DNA of 64,000 nucleotides. Source: Lunularia cruciata (taxonomy: Eukaryota; Streptophyta; Marchantiopsida; Lunulariales; Lunulariaceae). The translations under genes and the position numbers were made by a program. The stretch lies in NCBI GenBank assembly GCA_948567375.1, contig OX419757.1, positions 12,214,001-12,278,000 of the forward strand, given 5' to 3'. How positions within the stretch are numbered: the stretch's first letter is position 1; each line of letters begins with the position of its first letter. This document shows, one piece after another, positions 38,201 to 49,584 of this stretch. The notes beneath the pieces are model-generated. The model was not told the origin of the DNA. It ran no database searches and saw only the letters and a program-made list of their open reading frames with translations.

Positions 38201-41200
38201 GATTCCAAAAACGGCTTCTGCCTTCGCCTCAGGTTGATTCACTGAGACAGACATAAGGCCGGTGGTATCTTTACTCAAATCTACACCCTGACTAAAACCT
38301 TTGCTGTTACTGAGAGTAGCGAGGGCCTGGAGAGCTCTTTTCAAGTCACCACTTTGAATAGCCAAATCAAACTCCAATCTGAGACGAATTCAGACCATCG
38401 TTAGACAAATATGCAAACTATAGTCTCCACGCAAAATAAAAGTAGCTCAGAGTGATGTAAAACCATGAGAACACGTACATGGACTTTGCAGAACAATCTC
38501 TTTCAGTTGAGCATCTGGGAACTACTGAGTATGACAACATACGTGATAAAGCAGCTGAATCACCGTAGTGCGTCAGGAAATACTCATAATAACTCAAATG
38601 ACTTTATGTCTTCTACGAATTTGGACAGCCTACAGGAACGAGGCCAGTGCATGCAGATACGATTATTCGAAATCCTAAATGTGAAATAGCCTTTACCTCT
38701 TGGATATTCCAGGCAAATGCAAAGCTTCAGACGCATAACCCATACCCAACATGAATTGGGCCAAATCATCGTGGTGCTCCCTTCCCAATCTTGACGCCCT
38801 GCAGAAGCACCAACGACTACATTATTCTTTGCAATGGTGAACTTCCACAAATGAAAAAATGTGGCTGATTAGTTTTAAAAGTGAACCAAAAGCTCAATCG
38901 CTTCCACTCCATATTTTTGCTCAAACTTCAAGATACGATAGACAACTCAACAGAATGCGAAGCTTATGTAGGAATTGGCAGAGCTAGAACGATAATCAAC
39001 TTTCTCGACTTCGTAACCCACATACCACTTCACAGCGCTCACAGCATCTCCGTAAGCTGCTAGACACCGACATCGTATACCAGGGTGGCTTAAGCCAATG
39101 GCATGAGCCGTCATGAACCTGTTACACGTAAAAGTAAGTTCATCCTACCGGACAGCTCATCTAGGAGAAAAGAACCTTGGATTGCATCTTAGCTGGCGTG
39201 TGGGTGGTCACAATTTATAGTGCCGAACAGAAAGAAGTAGGACTTTACCTCCACGGGCTTTAGCGTACTGTGTTTCCATTGAAATTCCCTCAAGGGAAGA
39301 AAGATACTTACATATCCACCAACCATAAGACTCCATCTCGAACTCCCACCACAGTCAAGGGTCCAACTGGTCTCTTTTGCTCCTGTGGTAGTCTTGAAAC
39401 TGCCACTGAAACACCCCCGCCCCCAATTGCCACTTCTGGCCCGCGCCTCTCTTCCAACTCTCTGAGAGGTCCCGGAATCTCTCCTTCTACCTTCACTTGC
39501 TTCAGGATGGAAGGCCCAACCTGAAATGATGCAAGCCGTACCACCTATTCCGGGAGAAAATATTAGGTGCGAACTTTACAGAAGAATTACATAACGAGAA
39601 CACAAACTAAACATGGAACTAACCACACGGGTAATGACGTTACCGTCCAAATACATCCAAATACAGCACAGCATCCAAATACATCATCTGATACAGCATT
39701 GGAACTAAGAACGTATGGACAGAAGAACTTGTTGATTCAAATTCCCAGAAGTACCTGAAGCATGGGTGGTCTTAACGCGATCTTTTCAGTATTTGAAGCC
39801 CGAGGAGCATCAACCGTCAAAAGAGCTAGCTCCCCTTGCTCAGCAACAGCTCTTGCCTGAACGGATCTAGCCTTCTGCTCTTCTTTCCTCCTCTTTCTCT
39901 CCAAGTCCACTGCGCTTACACCAGCATCCACGAACACACATCTGGAACCCGCAACAATTTAGATTCCAGTTAGACTCGGGAATTGCCTACGACAACCAAT
40001 GAGTGCTCCTTGCGAGCAATAAACTTTGTGTTGGTGTTCAGATGAAAACTAGAAGCACGAAAATATAATCCTATCTAGCAGAACTTCAGCAACTATGATT
40101 GGAATTTTGGCAAACCAGCCAATGCCATTTCCACCAAGGATATATTAACAATCTCTTCTCCAGCGTGACTCCCGAACAGACTCCTGAATAGTGCTTACTC
40201 AATTGTTGTAGGAGTGGCAATAAATAGTTGTCTTCGATGCCACACACCTCCTGTGGCAGAATTGATAGCCACACTCCCTAGATACCGGTACTGAGGTCGG
40301 AGCGAAGCTATAATAACATAGCGATTATAAGCCAACGCACAGTATTCGACTGTTTCATCCCAAGCCGTCCAGTCTGGCTGCGGCAACATTGGACTTACTG
40401 GCCTGTACGTCTCCCAGCTGCAAAATTGTGGTTGGAAGGAAATTGACACTTTCAGCTTCATATGCGAAACGAGAGCAGAAGCCATTCAAAGAACGGGGGA
40501 TCCAGAACCCACTAATCGCATGTGCACTGACCCTTTCAGCTACATAGTTCAGCGCGACATACTTTATAGTATCTCTACTACTTTGTACCCGAAAACAATC
40601 CAGATAAGCCAATATGGACTAAAGCAACAGAAGATTGAGGTAGCGTCCAATAGGTCTAGTAGGGTTAATGTTCATGGAGCTTCTTCATACGATATATATA
40701 AAATCTTTGCAGCACTCCGCTTCCATACATCTAAAATTCTGCCCACGTAGTCACACTCGTAGTATTGGCAACGTGTTGATAGCCTACCAACCTGTATAGC
40801 TGGAAGTTGGGAGGTGCTTCTCCGATCTTGACACTCGATGCATCCTCAGCTTGGAAGGTTCCAACACCAGCTGCCGTGCCCATTATGTTACCCCCTTGAC
40901 CAGTCAAGATATTAGTCTGAACCATCCTGCGGGGCATCTTGTAGGCAACCCCTAGCAGAGCACCCCCGTGTAGACCTGAAACCTGGGCAGCGAAGAACCT
41001 GAGTATGTTACAACTGCCTTGAATAAACAATAAAGATTTGACATTCACGACTGACTAGACTACCGTTGCTTTACAGAGCTCGCTTTTTTCTCAAGAGATG
41101 TCATTTCTCACGCCTGTACCACAAAATAGCAAGTTAAACATTTCATCATCCACGAGAGCATATTCGGAGATGTGCCTCAGTACAGTAGGCAATCCTAAAA

Positions 41201-44200
41201 TCACAAAGAACTTACTGGCTCGCTCCTCCCATCAATCGCCTTCATGAGCAAGTTTGGGCTGCCGTCGTCAAGCAGAATGCGCACTTCAACCTTTGCTGCA
41301 GCTGCTGCTGCAGCTGCGGTAGCAGCTGCAGCGGCTGCATGGGCAGCGGCTGCTTCTTTTGCTTTTCTAGACGAGCTATGCTTCCCAGAAGGAGGAGGTC
41401 TCGATACAACTACAGTGAGCAGAAGTGCATACCGATCCTTACAGGAATCCCAAGCAAAGTGTTTGGCTACTCCCGAGTCAAGGAGGACCCAGTCACTAGC
41501 TCGATATATCTCGTAAAATGGTGAGTCTGCCCAAACCACTGCCACATATCTGCGAAACAAGGTTACAGACAACAATTAGATTCCTCCGTGACCCACAACC
41601 AGGTAGGCGAATACGGAACCCTTAGGTCTGCATTGTCTCAATGCGAAATAGATTGCAGGTTGTAAATTTTGACATTTATTTCAAGAACATCACTGGATTT
41701 TATCATTCTGAATTCGATCTTGACAGCCATAAGAAAGCTCGGAATATTTCTGAAAGTTTGATTCTTATACTGAGTCACATGAACAAGTACGCAAAGAACT
41801 TCCAGAGAGCTTATTCAATAGCGTGCAAGACATATATGGGCTTTCTTAGACATTATTATACTCAAATAGACTGCTCCGCAAGGAAGCAGGCTCCAGTTGA
41901 AGTAAAGGAAATATTCCCAAGTATTAGCGTCTGGAAAGCAACAGGTAATAACGATACAAGTTGTAATCACGGATAAGGAGAGGGATGAACGAGTCTCTAT
42001 GCATGACTGTGAACGCCTTGTCCTGCGTACTCAATGACAAAGAAAATACAGATAGATAAATCCATCCACACGCAGTCAGAAATAAGCTTAGGACAGTACC
42101 TACTTTCCAGAGTGGCTTGTACTGAGTACGGCTGCACTGGCTCCTAAGTCGCCACCCACAACTGCAACACGACTTCTCGCTTGCTTCAGCAACAGTTGCG
42201 GGGCTTCTGCAGGAGACTCGGCTCGAAACCTTGCTCCCATATCTCCGGCATTTATGACCGTCGGATTAATATGTGATGAAAGCTGGAACGTCAACATCCT
42301 CAATTCCCTATCAATCTTGCACACCACACGGTGTTCTTTACTCCCGAGGGAACTGGGAAGAGCAACCACGGGTGGTATAGCCCTTGCATCAAACTCGCAT
42401 AGGATGACTCCCATATTCGTTCCGGTAGCAACTAAGTGCGGTTGAAGGGGGTGTACCGCCAGACAATAGGCCTACAACAGACAAATTGACCTTCAGGACA
42501 GCTGAAACTTCCACGTGCAAAGATATACCAAGTCATATATTTCACCCAGGTCGTAAATACATGACGACATGTAAATTGGCAGAATGAATGACCAGAACCA
42601 GAAAACCCGCCTAAGAGCCAGACGACTTGGTAGAGACCCAGACCGCTAGTGAAAGAAAAGTGACACAGTACATGCATAATGGTATCCGGAAGTCGCTTGA
42701 AGAACGGAGGAACAACACCCACGGATATTTAGGACATGAGAGCAGAAGCCATTCGAAGAACGGGGGATCCAGAACTCAATACGTGCATATGAAGTGTGAA
42801 TGAAACGTAAACATGATATTGAGCAAATCGAGATGCGTAATAAAGCCGTAAAGGAGATGAAGTGCATCTAACAGATCAAGTGTAAGGCTAAGCACAAACG
42901 AAATATAAGTATTTCCTGATCAATAGCAGTAGAGAACTGATATACATCATATAATTGATAAGCACTAAGAAGTCGTTCTAGGAACGGGAGATCCAGAACT
43001 CATTAAATGCATATGACCGGTAACCAAATTATACTTTATGCCCAATGCGAGAATAGTGATCAATCCGTTAAGTAGAATGCATCGAATGTAACCTGAAGCA
43101 AAGGCATAATTGCAACAAATCGAGAACACCATATATCTATAGGACTAGTAAACAACTTGAAATCGATAGCACCTATTACCCGAATTCGAGAAAGATAAAA
43201 CATTGTGTAATTGACCATCAGTAAGCAGTGCATGAACGAAGAAAATTAAACTGTAGGCTGGAGTCGTGTAAGAACACTGAAGATACTGGAGGTCGAAAGT
43301 CAGGAATGAACCATGAAGCAGGTCAAGAGCGAGGGAAAAATAATAGGAAAGGAATGAGCTGGGGACGGGAGGAGTGGAACAATGTGGGAGCGTGATGGAT
43401 GGTGCTTCTCCAGAGACATATCCAAGTGGAACAGTGTAACGAGAGCGAAGCGAAAGAGGACAGGATATATAGGTATATGAGAGCAGAAGCCGTTCTGGGA
43501 ACGGGGTTATCCAGAACTCATGAAATGCAAATGATCGGTAAGCAAGATGTACATGATTCACAATGCTAGAATAGTGATAAATCCATAAGGTAGAATGCAT
43601 CGAATGTAACCTGAAGCAAAGGCATAATTGAAACAAATTGAGAATAACATATGGCTAACGGATTAGTAAACAATGTGAAATCGAGAACATCTTTGCAAAC
43701 GACTGCGAGAAATAGGAAACGTTATGTAATAGACCACCAGTAAGCAGTGCGTGAACGAAAAAAATTTAAAACGTGGGTTGGAGTCGGGCAGGAACACTGT
43801 AGAAGCGAGGACAGGATATATAGGTATATGAGAACAGATGCCGTTCTGGGAACGGGTTATCCAGAACTCATGAGGTGCAAATGATCGGTAAGCAAAATGT
43901 ACATAATTCACAATGCTAGAATAGTGAGAAATCCATAAGGTAGAATGCATCGAATGTAACTTGAAGCAAATTGAGAATAACATATGGCTAACAGACTAGT
44001 AAACCCCCATGAAATCGAGAACTCTATGCAAACAATTGCGAGAAATAGGTAACACTATGTAAAAGACTGCCAGTAAGCAGTGCGTGACCGATAAATATAA
44101 AAGACGTGGGTTGGAGTCAGGTAGGAACACTGTATACACAAGAGGTCCCATGAATCAGGCAAAGAGCGAAGGAAAAATAATAGGGAGGGAATTAGCTGGG

Positions 44201-47200
44201 GAATGGAGGAGTGGAACAATGCGAGAGGTATAGGATGGTGTGGCTGCAGAAACCTGTCGAAGTGTAACAGGGTAACGAGAGCGAGACGAAAAAGGACAGG
44301 ATATAAAGTATATCACAACAAGCGCTATGGATGCTTGAGTCCTGAGACGCTAAACAGCAAAGGGGAAGCAGAAGGCGGCCATAGTAAACCTTCACGAAAA
44401 CACCTGCGACTTCATCAGTGCCTCAGGCAGTGCAGAAGTAGCTGAGCAAGTGTCAGTACTCCTTGTACTGAGTTTCTGCTTGAAAACTCATGAGTGCCAA
44501 GGCCCGGATATTGGGGTTATGAGGACAGAAGCAGTTCGAGGAACGGGGGATCCAGAACTCATTAAATGCAAATGAAATGTAGATAAAATGGCAATAAAAT
44601 GAAAGCAGAACTGACTAAGAAATATGCGAATAAGAGATGAAATCAAAATCATAAAAAGCATGTATTGTCAAGCAACGATCATATATAACTACATGTAGAG
44701 AATCTGCGAACCAATGTGTACTGAAGAAACGAAGAGTCATCTCATATCAAGAAATCTCGAAATAAGCGAATATGAAACAATTGAAAACAAACTGAATGAA
44801 TGGAGAACAAATTAATTGAAACAAAAGATTGATATATCCGTGCCAAGGCACAGATAGAGGTAGATGTGACAGAGTGCACTAAGAACAATCAGAACAGAAG
44901 CTGGCGGGCTACATGGTCAAATGTCGTTGGAAGGTAAGGATCAAAAGACAAAAGATACCAAACCTTTAGCTTTTTGCCAGCTGGAAGCTGCGTGGGAGGA
45001 ACCATATGAGTGAGGTCGCATAGTGCCTTTGTGGAACCACCATACTGTGATTCTACTGCCCTGCAAAGTAACAAGTGGTTCATACTCAAGAACTGGCTAA
45101 GAGAGGTTGCATACAGCTTATGAATTTGAACGATTTCCGAGCTCCAAAATTTCGAGCAGCCAAAGATATGTGAAGAGAAGTGCCCAAAGTAAACTATATT
45201 CTTCATACCACGATCTTCAGTTCTTTCGTGAACAATCAGTCCCCTGCTTTATACATGCGCATGAAGCAAGGGGAAGGAAGCGTAAAGATAACCCACCATA
45301 TGTGTGCGTCCTTCACGCAAGTTAATACATTGAGACTAGGTGCGCGAGGATGTGTCCAAGTGGCAACACTACTACAAGCCACCTTCGAAACCGGTTTCAT
45401 CCGCCTCAGTTCCTAAAACGTACACAACAACCAGACGTTAAGGACGACACTCAAAAATAGCATCCGCCGCAACTTGTATTGACATCCTCAAATTGCTTAT
45501 CAACACAGCCAATAATCAGTGGTGCGTCGCAAGGAGTATGACATATCCATACATATGGGCGGCCAGCTTTCACCGTAGTCTACGTTTAGCGGTGGTCAGT
45601 CTCTACGTGGTCACCAATCGAATCCCGACTAACCTTGAAATGCGTAGTGTCCCAAATAGCAAGAGTTTTATCGGCACCAATAGTTACGAGCTGTGGAGGG
45701 CCCTCTTTAGTTCTCATAATTTCTATTCCATAAACACCTCCATCATGTCCCTGAAAAAGTAAAGGTCCAAAGCAGTCATGAACCCCTTTATTAACATTTT
45801 TCCAGCAAGTCATCAAATGCATTTATCAGCAAACGCAACAAACGTGCTCCTGTAGAGCTTGCAATTTGTAGCCGGCCTGAACTGTCAAGGACAAGTGCGT
45901 GAGCTTATTCAGATTAATTCAAAAGCTCATCAAAAGCATATAAGACCCTCAGCCACAAATTACGCCAACATCGTTTCCTTATACCGTCAGAGTTTACGCC
46001 TTCCGCTATTTAAAGCTCCAATACCAAGTTTCCTGAATAAGTCACCTTGGGCATATTGCTAGGGACTTGGGGGACAGTTCGGAAGAAGACAATAGAAAAA
46101 CAGTAGAAAGAAATTATACTCCTCCAAATACCAAAACTCCACTAACCTTAACAGTAACTTTCGGTGTGGCTTCTCGACCAATATCCGCGTTCCAAAAGTT
46201 TAGAACACCATCATTACCACCGGAGACGAGTATAGTCTGGATACAAGTCATAGGTTTTGGTATTTAGACAACATACAACTCGACTGCAACAAACAGGGGA
46301 GTGGAGCATTGATATTGCACTGCCACGGAAAGAATCATTCTCACTCTTGACCACCAATTTTGACGACATTAAGCAAAGATTGGCTAGAGAATGTTCCCGT
46401 CATCAAGTTCGTCAAGTGAAAGTGAAACAACAAGAAAAAACAATCCTCTAGATTCTACTTTTATATCTCAAGTTTTTCCACATGAATATGTTAATCGATT
46501 CAGCTGATTCAACTGAGCAATTTGGTACACATGTCCTTAGCACGTATCTAAATTTCTCCAAAACTACACAAGTGGAGCTGTATTGAGTACTGGAATATAG
46601 AAGCCGTTGTACACGTGAGGCTTAACACATTGAGTGCTGGAATACAGAACCTGTTATAAGTAAACCGGTTCCATAACCAGGTCTGACCAGATCTGACACT
46701 GACATTTCAAGCTAGTAAAGTAAATTCCGAGAGTGAGGCATGATATATTACTTATTACAACTGTCTGAGACACATACCTCTCCGTTTACTGCTAGAAGAG
46801 TCTTCAAACATGCAATTGGTCCTTTATGTGCTCCAGCAAATCGTTGCACCACCTGGAGCAGACAGCGAATCAAACTCGAAGTTCTAACACTTAGTCTAGT
46901 GTATCAACCTAACATATATATATTGGTAAATGAGAGCAGAAGCCGTTCTAACATATATATATGTAGCACCAGCATTTCATGAAGCTATACGCAGACTGCT
47001 AAAATTGGGCACCACCACTTCTCTATCAACAAGAAAGAATACGCATTGGAGGACCCCCTCAAACTTATTAACCTCTAGTTTTCAGAGTCATTATCTCACC
47101 AGCCAATTGGAAATTGAAAGGACTCGGATGGCTCCATCCGGACCACCAAATGCAGCTAAAGGACCGTCACTCATCCCACTTCGAGGAAGAAACTCCACAC

Positions 47201-48822
47201 TAAAAAGTGGTCCACAGCAAGAGGAGGTGAGGTTCTGAGGAAATATTTGTGATGAGAAAAGGAACAGGCACCCCAACGCGCAAAAAACTGGCCTTTCCAA
47301 TCGGGAACCCAAAATACAGAATGTTAAATACATGACAACTGTCAAAACTGGAAGTTCCGTAAACTGGAAGGTCCGTAAACTGCAAGAGCTTGGGTCTTGA
47401 AACCTAGGACTCCGTGTCTACTGTAAATGATAGCTACACCCAGACAAACACACAACAGAAGTCAAGTGTATGTCGCTCACCAAAGAGGCGACTTGTTATC
47501 AAAGACGAGCTTGGGCACATCTCTGGCTCTCATACTGACCATGTCGAGAAATATGGCCTTATTGTCACAACATATAACCAAATAATGTCTTCCTCTGATT
47601 GATGAAAGTCCTGGTCCAAGGGGTTGAAAACTGCCAGGGGGGGTACCCTCCTGGGTGACCGATTGGCTGATGGCAGCGCGTGCAAGCCATCCTTGCCAGT
47701 AACGCACATCGTCATCGTAGAACTTGACATGCTTCACACTGCAAATTTAGCACAAGTAGTGAGAAGAGTGTTTTTGCCAATATATAGTGTTGTGTTTCAT
47801 AAGGAAATTTAATACAAAGCCAAAACTCCGAGCTTGGTCCGAATCTGAGCATAAGATGACTGCCATATGTATGGCTTTTCAGGAAAGAAACAGGCCCTCA
47901 CCTTCCGCCTTTGATGTCTTTAATCGCTTGCGAAAGCTTGGAAATCTTCGGCTCTGCAGAGGGTACGTAGAAGAAAATGGCCAAGACCTTGATTATTGAC
48001 GTTTAGATCAATAGGGAATCCAAAATATAAACGAAGAAAAACAACACCTGCCTCAACATCAACCTCTGCTTGTAGACCGCTGACCAGACACAAGTTTCCA
48101 CATGATTTTTCTTCATGGTGACACTACTGGAATAAAGAAAAGACAATGTAGTTCCTGAGAACCAAGATACCATTTTTAAAACCAAATAGATCCGAATATG
48201 ACATCCTTTCCGAACTTTTCGTCACCGCTTCAAGTTACCCGACAAGAGTGTCAATCGCAGAGAAACTCTTAACTTTTGCTAGCACCCGAGAGATACAGAA
48301 TCTGAGCCGGTGCTCTCTCAGACAAATACGTTCATGAACCTTCTATGATGCAGCATTGTAGAATTTTATACTCTCATGTCTACACAATGGCAATTATTCA
48401 ATCAACTTGATGCATTGTTGCGCGATCACACTGGCACTCTGCCTGCCATACGTTGAATAGGTGGAACTAACTTACCAGGTTCTCCTTGGAGTTGTGCACC
48501 TGCTAGGCGCCTCTCATCTACTCCAATCGCATTGACCTCGTAGATTACCTGAAATGATGCAGAAAAGCTTCTTCAACTTCCCTTCCCCAAGTCCTTAGCA
48601 TTGACCAACCAGACACATAGGGGATGGCCACATGGAAGCACAGATGCAGAAACCAAAAACCTGCCCGCCTAACTCGTGAGCATATCTCACCTGCCGGTGC
48701 TCCCAATCCCAAACCACGACATTCGCGGATTCATCTGCGGTAACAAGCCAGGGATAGGTTGGATGCAGCTGCAAACGAACAATCTTCTCAGAGCTCGGTC
48801 GAAAAGCTGCCAATCTCAACAT
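35221..48822 (-). CDS. TWD40-1: TWD40-1-like subunit of the TSET/TPLATE complex, 21 exons
   Basis: Exons, 5' to 3': 48822-48691, 48548-48476, 47953-47902, 47738-47481, 47199-47100, 46852-46778, 46236-46147, 45750-45634, 45412-45297, 45060-44964, 42471-42104, 41549-41216, 40982-40792, 40417-40199, 39941-39755, 39544-39312, 39118-39026, 38798-38697, 38378-38015, 36573-36436, 36315-35221. All junctions are GT-AG and the sum is 4434 nt, 1477 codons plus TAG. Landmarks shared with the plant protein are LQLHPTYPWLVTADES, VKFYDDDVRYWQ, TIGADKTLAIWD, HPGIRCRCLAAYGDAVSAVKW and LIDAADATGQADIAR. The N-terminal part is WD40 beta-propeller, from about residue 900 an alpha-solenoid, and the last 360 residues are disordered and Pro-rich. 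The family acts in clathrin-mediated endocytosis at the plasma membrane. The model needs transcript support at small exons, but the identity is firm. Confidence 0.93.
35400..35560 (-). repeat. Repeated FPxPM motifs in the TWD40-1 C-terminal tail
   Basis: Three spaced copies occur at about residues 1385-1415: GFPFPMAKGG, HFPLPMASSKG and GFPLPMVSSSNKG. Upstream, (L)FPAS repeats occur near 35735-35800, and a nine-Pro run near 35320-35346 follows. They lie in low-complexity sequence and may be short linear binding motifs. No function is known to me. Confidence 0.75.
36836..37770 (+). repeat. Intron-19 copies of the hairpin repeat
   Basis: Two starts of the family (GAGAGCAGAAGCCGTTC) lie at 36837 and 37246, with hairpins at 36847-36861 and 37255-37269. 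A G/A-rich trailer (GGGAGAGGAGTGGATGG...) occurs twice, near 37175 and 37707. A full unit is roughly 530 bp. Copies are in the plus orientation, antisense to the gene. Confidence 0.8.
40466..40520 (+). repeat. Intron-13 fragment of the hairpin repeat
   Basis: A single core copy: GAGAGCAGAAGCCATTC, AAA, GAACGGGGGATCCAGAAC. It has the same orientation as the other copies. Only the conserved head is present. Confidence 0.75.
41280..41350 (-). repeat. Alanine-codon repeat in TWD40-1 exon 12
   Basis: GCN codons for a run of about 20 Ala broken by His and Thr (residues about 559-582), directly after SSRKAKE and before KVEVRILLDDG. A similar Ala-rich linker exists at this point in the Arabidopsis protein as I remember it, so it is a conserved flexible insert and not random expansion. 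Confidence 0.8.
42733..44308 (+). repeat. Intron-10 tandem array of the hairpin repeat
   Basis: Intron 10 (2492 bp, the longest) is mostly this family. Hairpins lie at 42749, 42973, 43490 and 43841. Units starting at about 42967, 43483 and 43834 are tandem, of about 516, 351 (internal deletion) and 475 bp, sharing GTAGAATGCATCGAATGTAA and CAGTAAGCAGTGCGTGA blocks. Confidence 0.85.
44309..44503 (+). repeat. Dispersed repeat, copy 2 (partner at 655-848)
   Basis: It begins where the tandem array ends and matches 655-848 in direct orientation over about 195 bp with small indels. Its edge against the hairpin-repeat array suggests separate origins. Confidence 0.6.
44516..44590 (+). repeat. Intron-10 isolated hairpin-repeat head
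   Basis: GAGGACAGAAGCAGTTC, GAG, GAACGGGGGATCCAGAACTC: one more core copy, hairpin at 44532-44546, followed by the ATTAAATGCAAATGA block. Confidence 0.75.
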
Positions 48823-49542
48823 CCTCAGACACGAATCTCACACATCGAGAAACAGACCCCGCACTCCCAGTAGTCCGAGCTTCCAAGCCCAAAGTCCTGT
48901 AGATCCACACCTCAGCCCTGCTCCACCTGCTCTCCTCTTTCCTAAACCACAGATTGCCCGATCCTTCCCAATTTCACGCGCTTTGCCACCACAAATGTCC
49001 TTCCTTCGACCCACTGCGACTTAAGTGTGCAGATGTAGATCAGCAGCAGCAATGCTACAGTCCGACAATAATTTTACACTCGAACAACGACCTGTGGATG
49101 TACAACATTTACGATCTCTCGCTCCTCTCGCTCTCCTCCCACTTGCCTTTCGCGAACAAGAGCGTATTGTCAATTCTAAGTTAGCGTCAGAGAAACCAAG
49201 CCTTGAGGAACTACCGACAGGAGTACCACAACAGAAGGTTGGGAGAGGGGGAGGAAGACGTGAGATGCACTAGATCCACTTCTTCCTCGACGACTCCGGC
49301 TACTCTCCCTTCGCATTCCCCCAAGTTTCTGCTTCCGATCGCATGCTCTTTTCCGTCCGTGCGTCATTTCCTGTCCTTTATGACCTGGCCCCCTCCGGAG
49401 TCCTACCATGTTCGCCCACACCCGAGCTGTTCGTCTCTCGTTGTCGCACCTCCGTCCACCGTATTTTATTCAGGATATCATTGTACGATAAGTGCTCAGT
49501 CTTAGCACTAAGTACTTTTTATACTTAATGTTACTTCTACTA
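48823..49542 (-). promoter_or_regulatory. TWD40-1 5' UTR and promoter region
   Basis: This is the only space between the start codon and the repeat module at 49543. It has mixed composition, with a pyrimidine-rich stretch on the plus strand at 49119-49145 (purine-rich on the gene strand). No clear TATA box is seen. Short open frames here overlap on both strands and match nothing known. The transcription start cannot be placed. Confidence 0.5.
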
Positions 49543-49584
49543 CTTCCCATCCTTCTTGTTTTCCTATGCGTGTCGCCTTTCTTT
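49543..49584 (+). repeat. Tail module, partial copy
   Basis: CTTCCCATCCTTCTTGTTTT then CCTATGCGTGTCGCCTTT matches the 3' half of the module at 5383-5447 and 17534-17575. The TTGATGGGGT half is absent. It faces the inverted copy at 53025. Confidence 0.8.
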
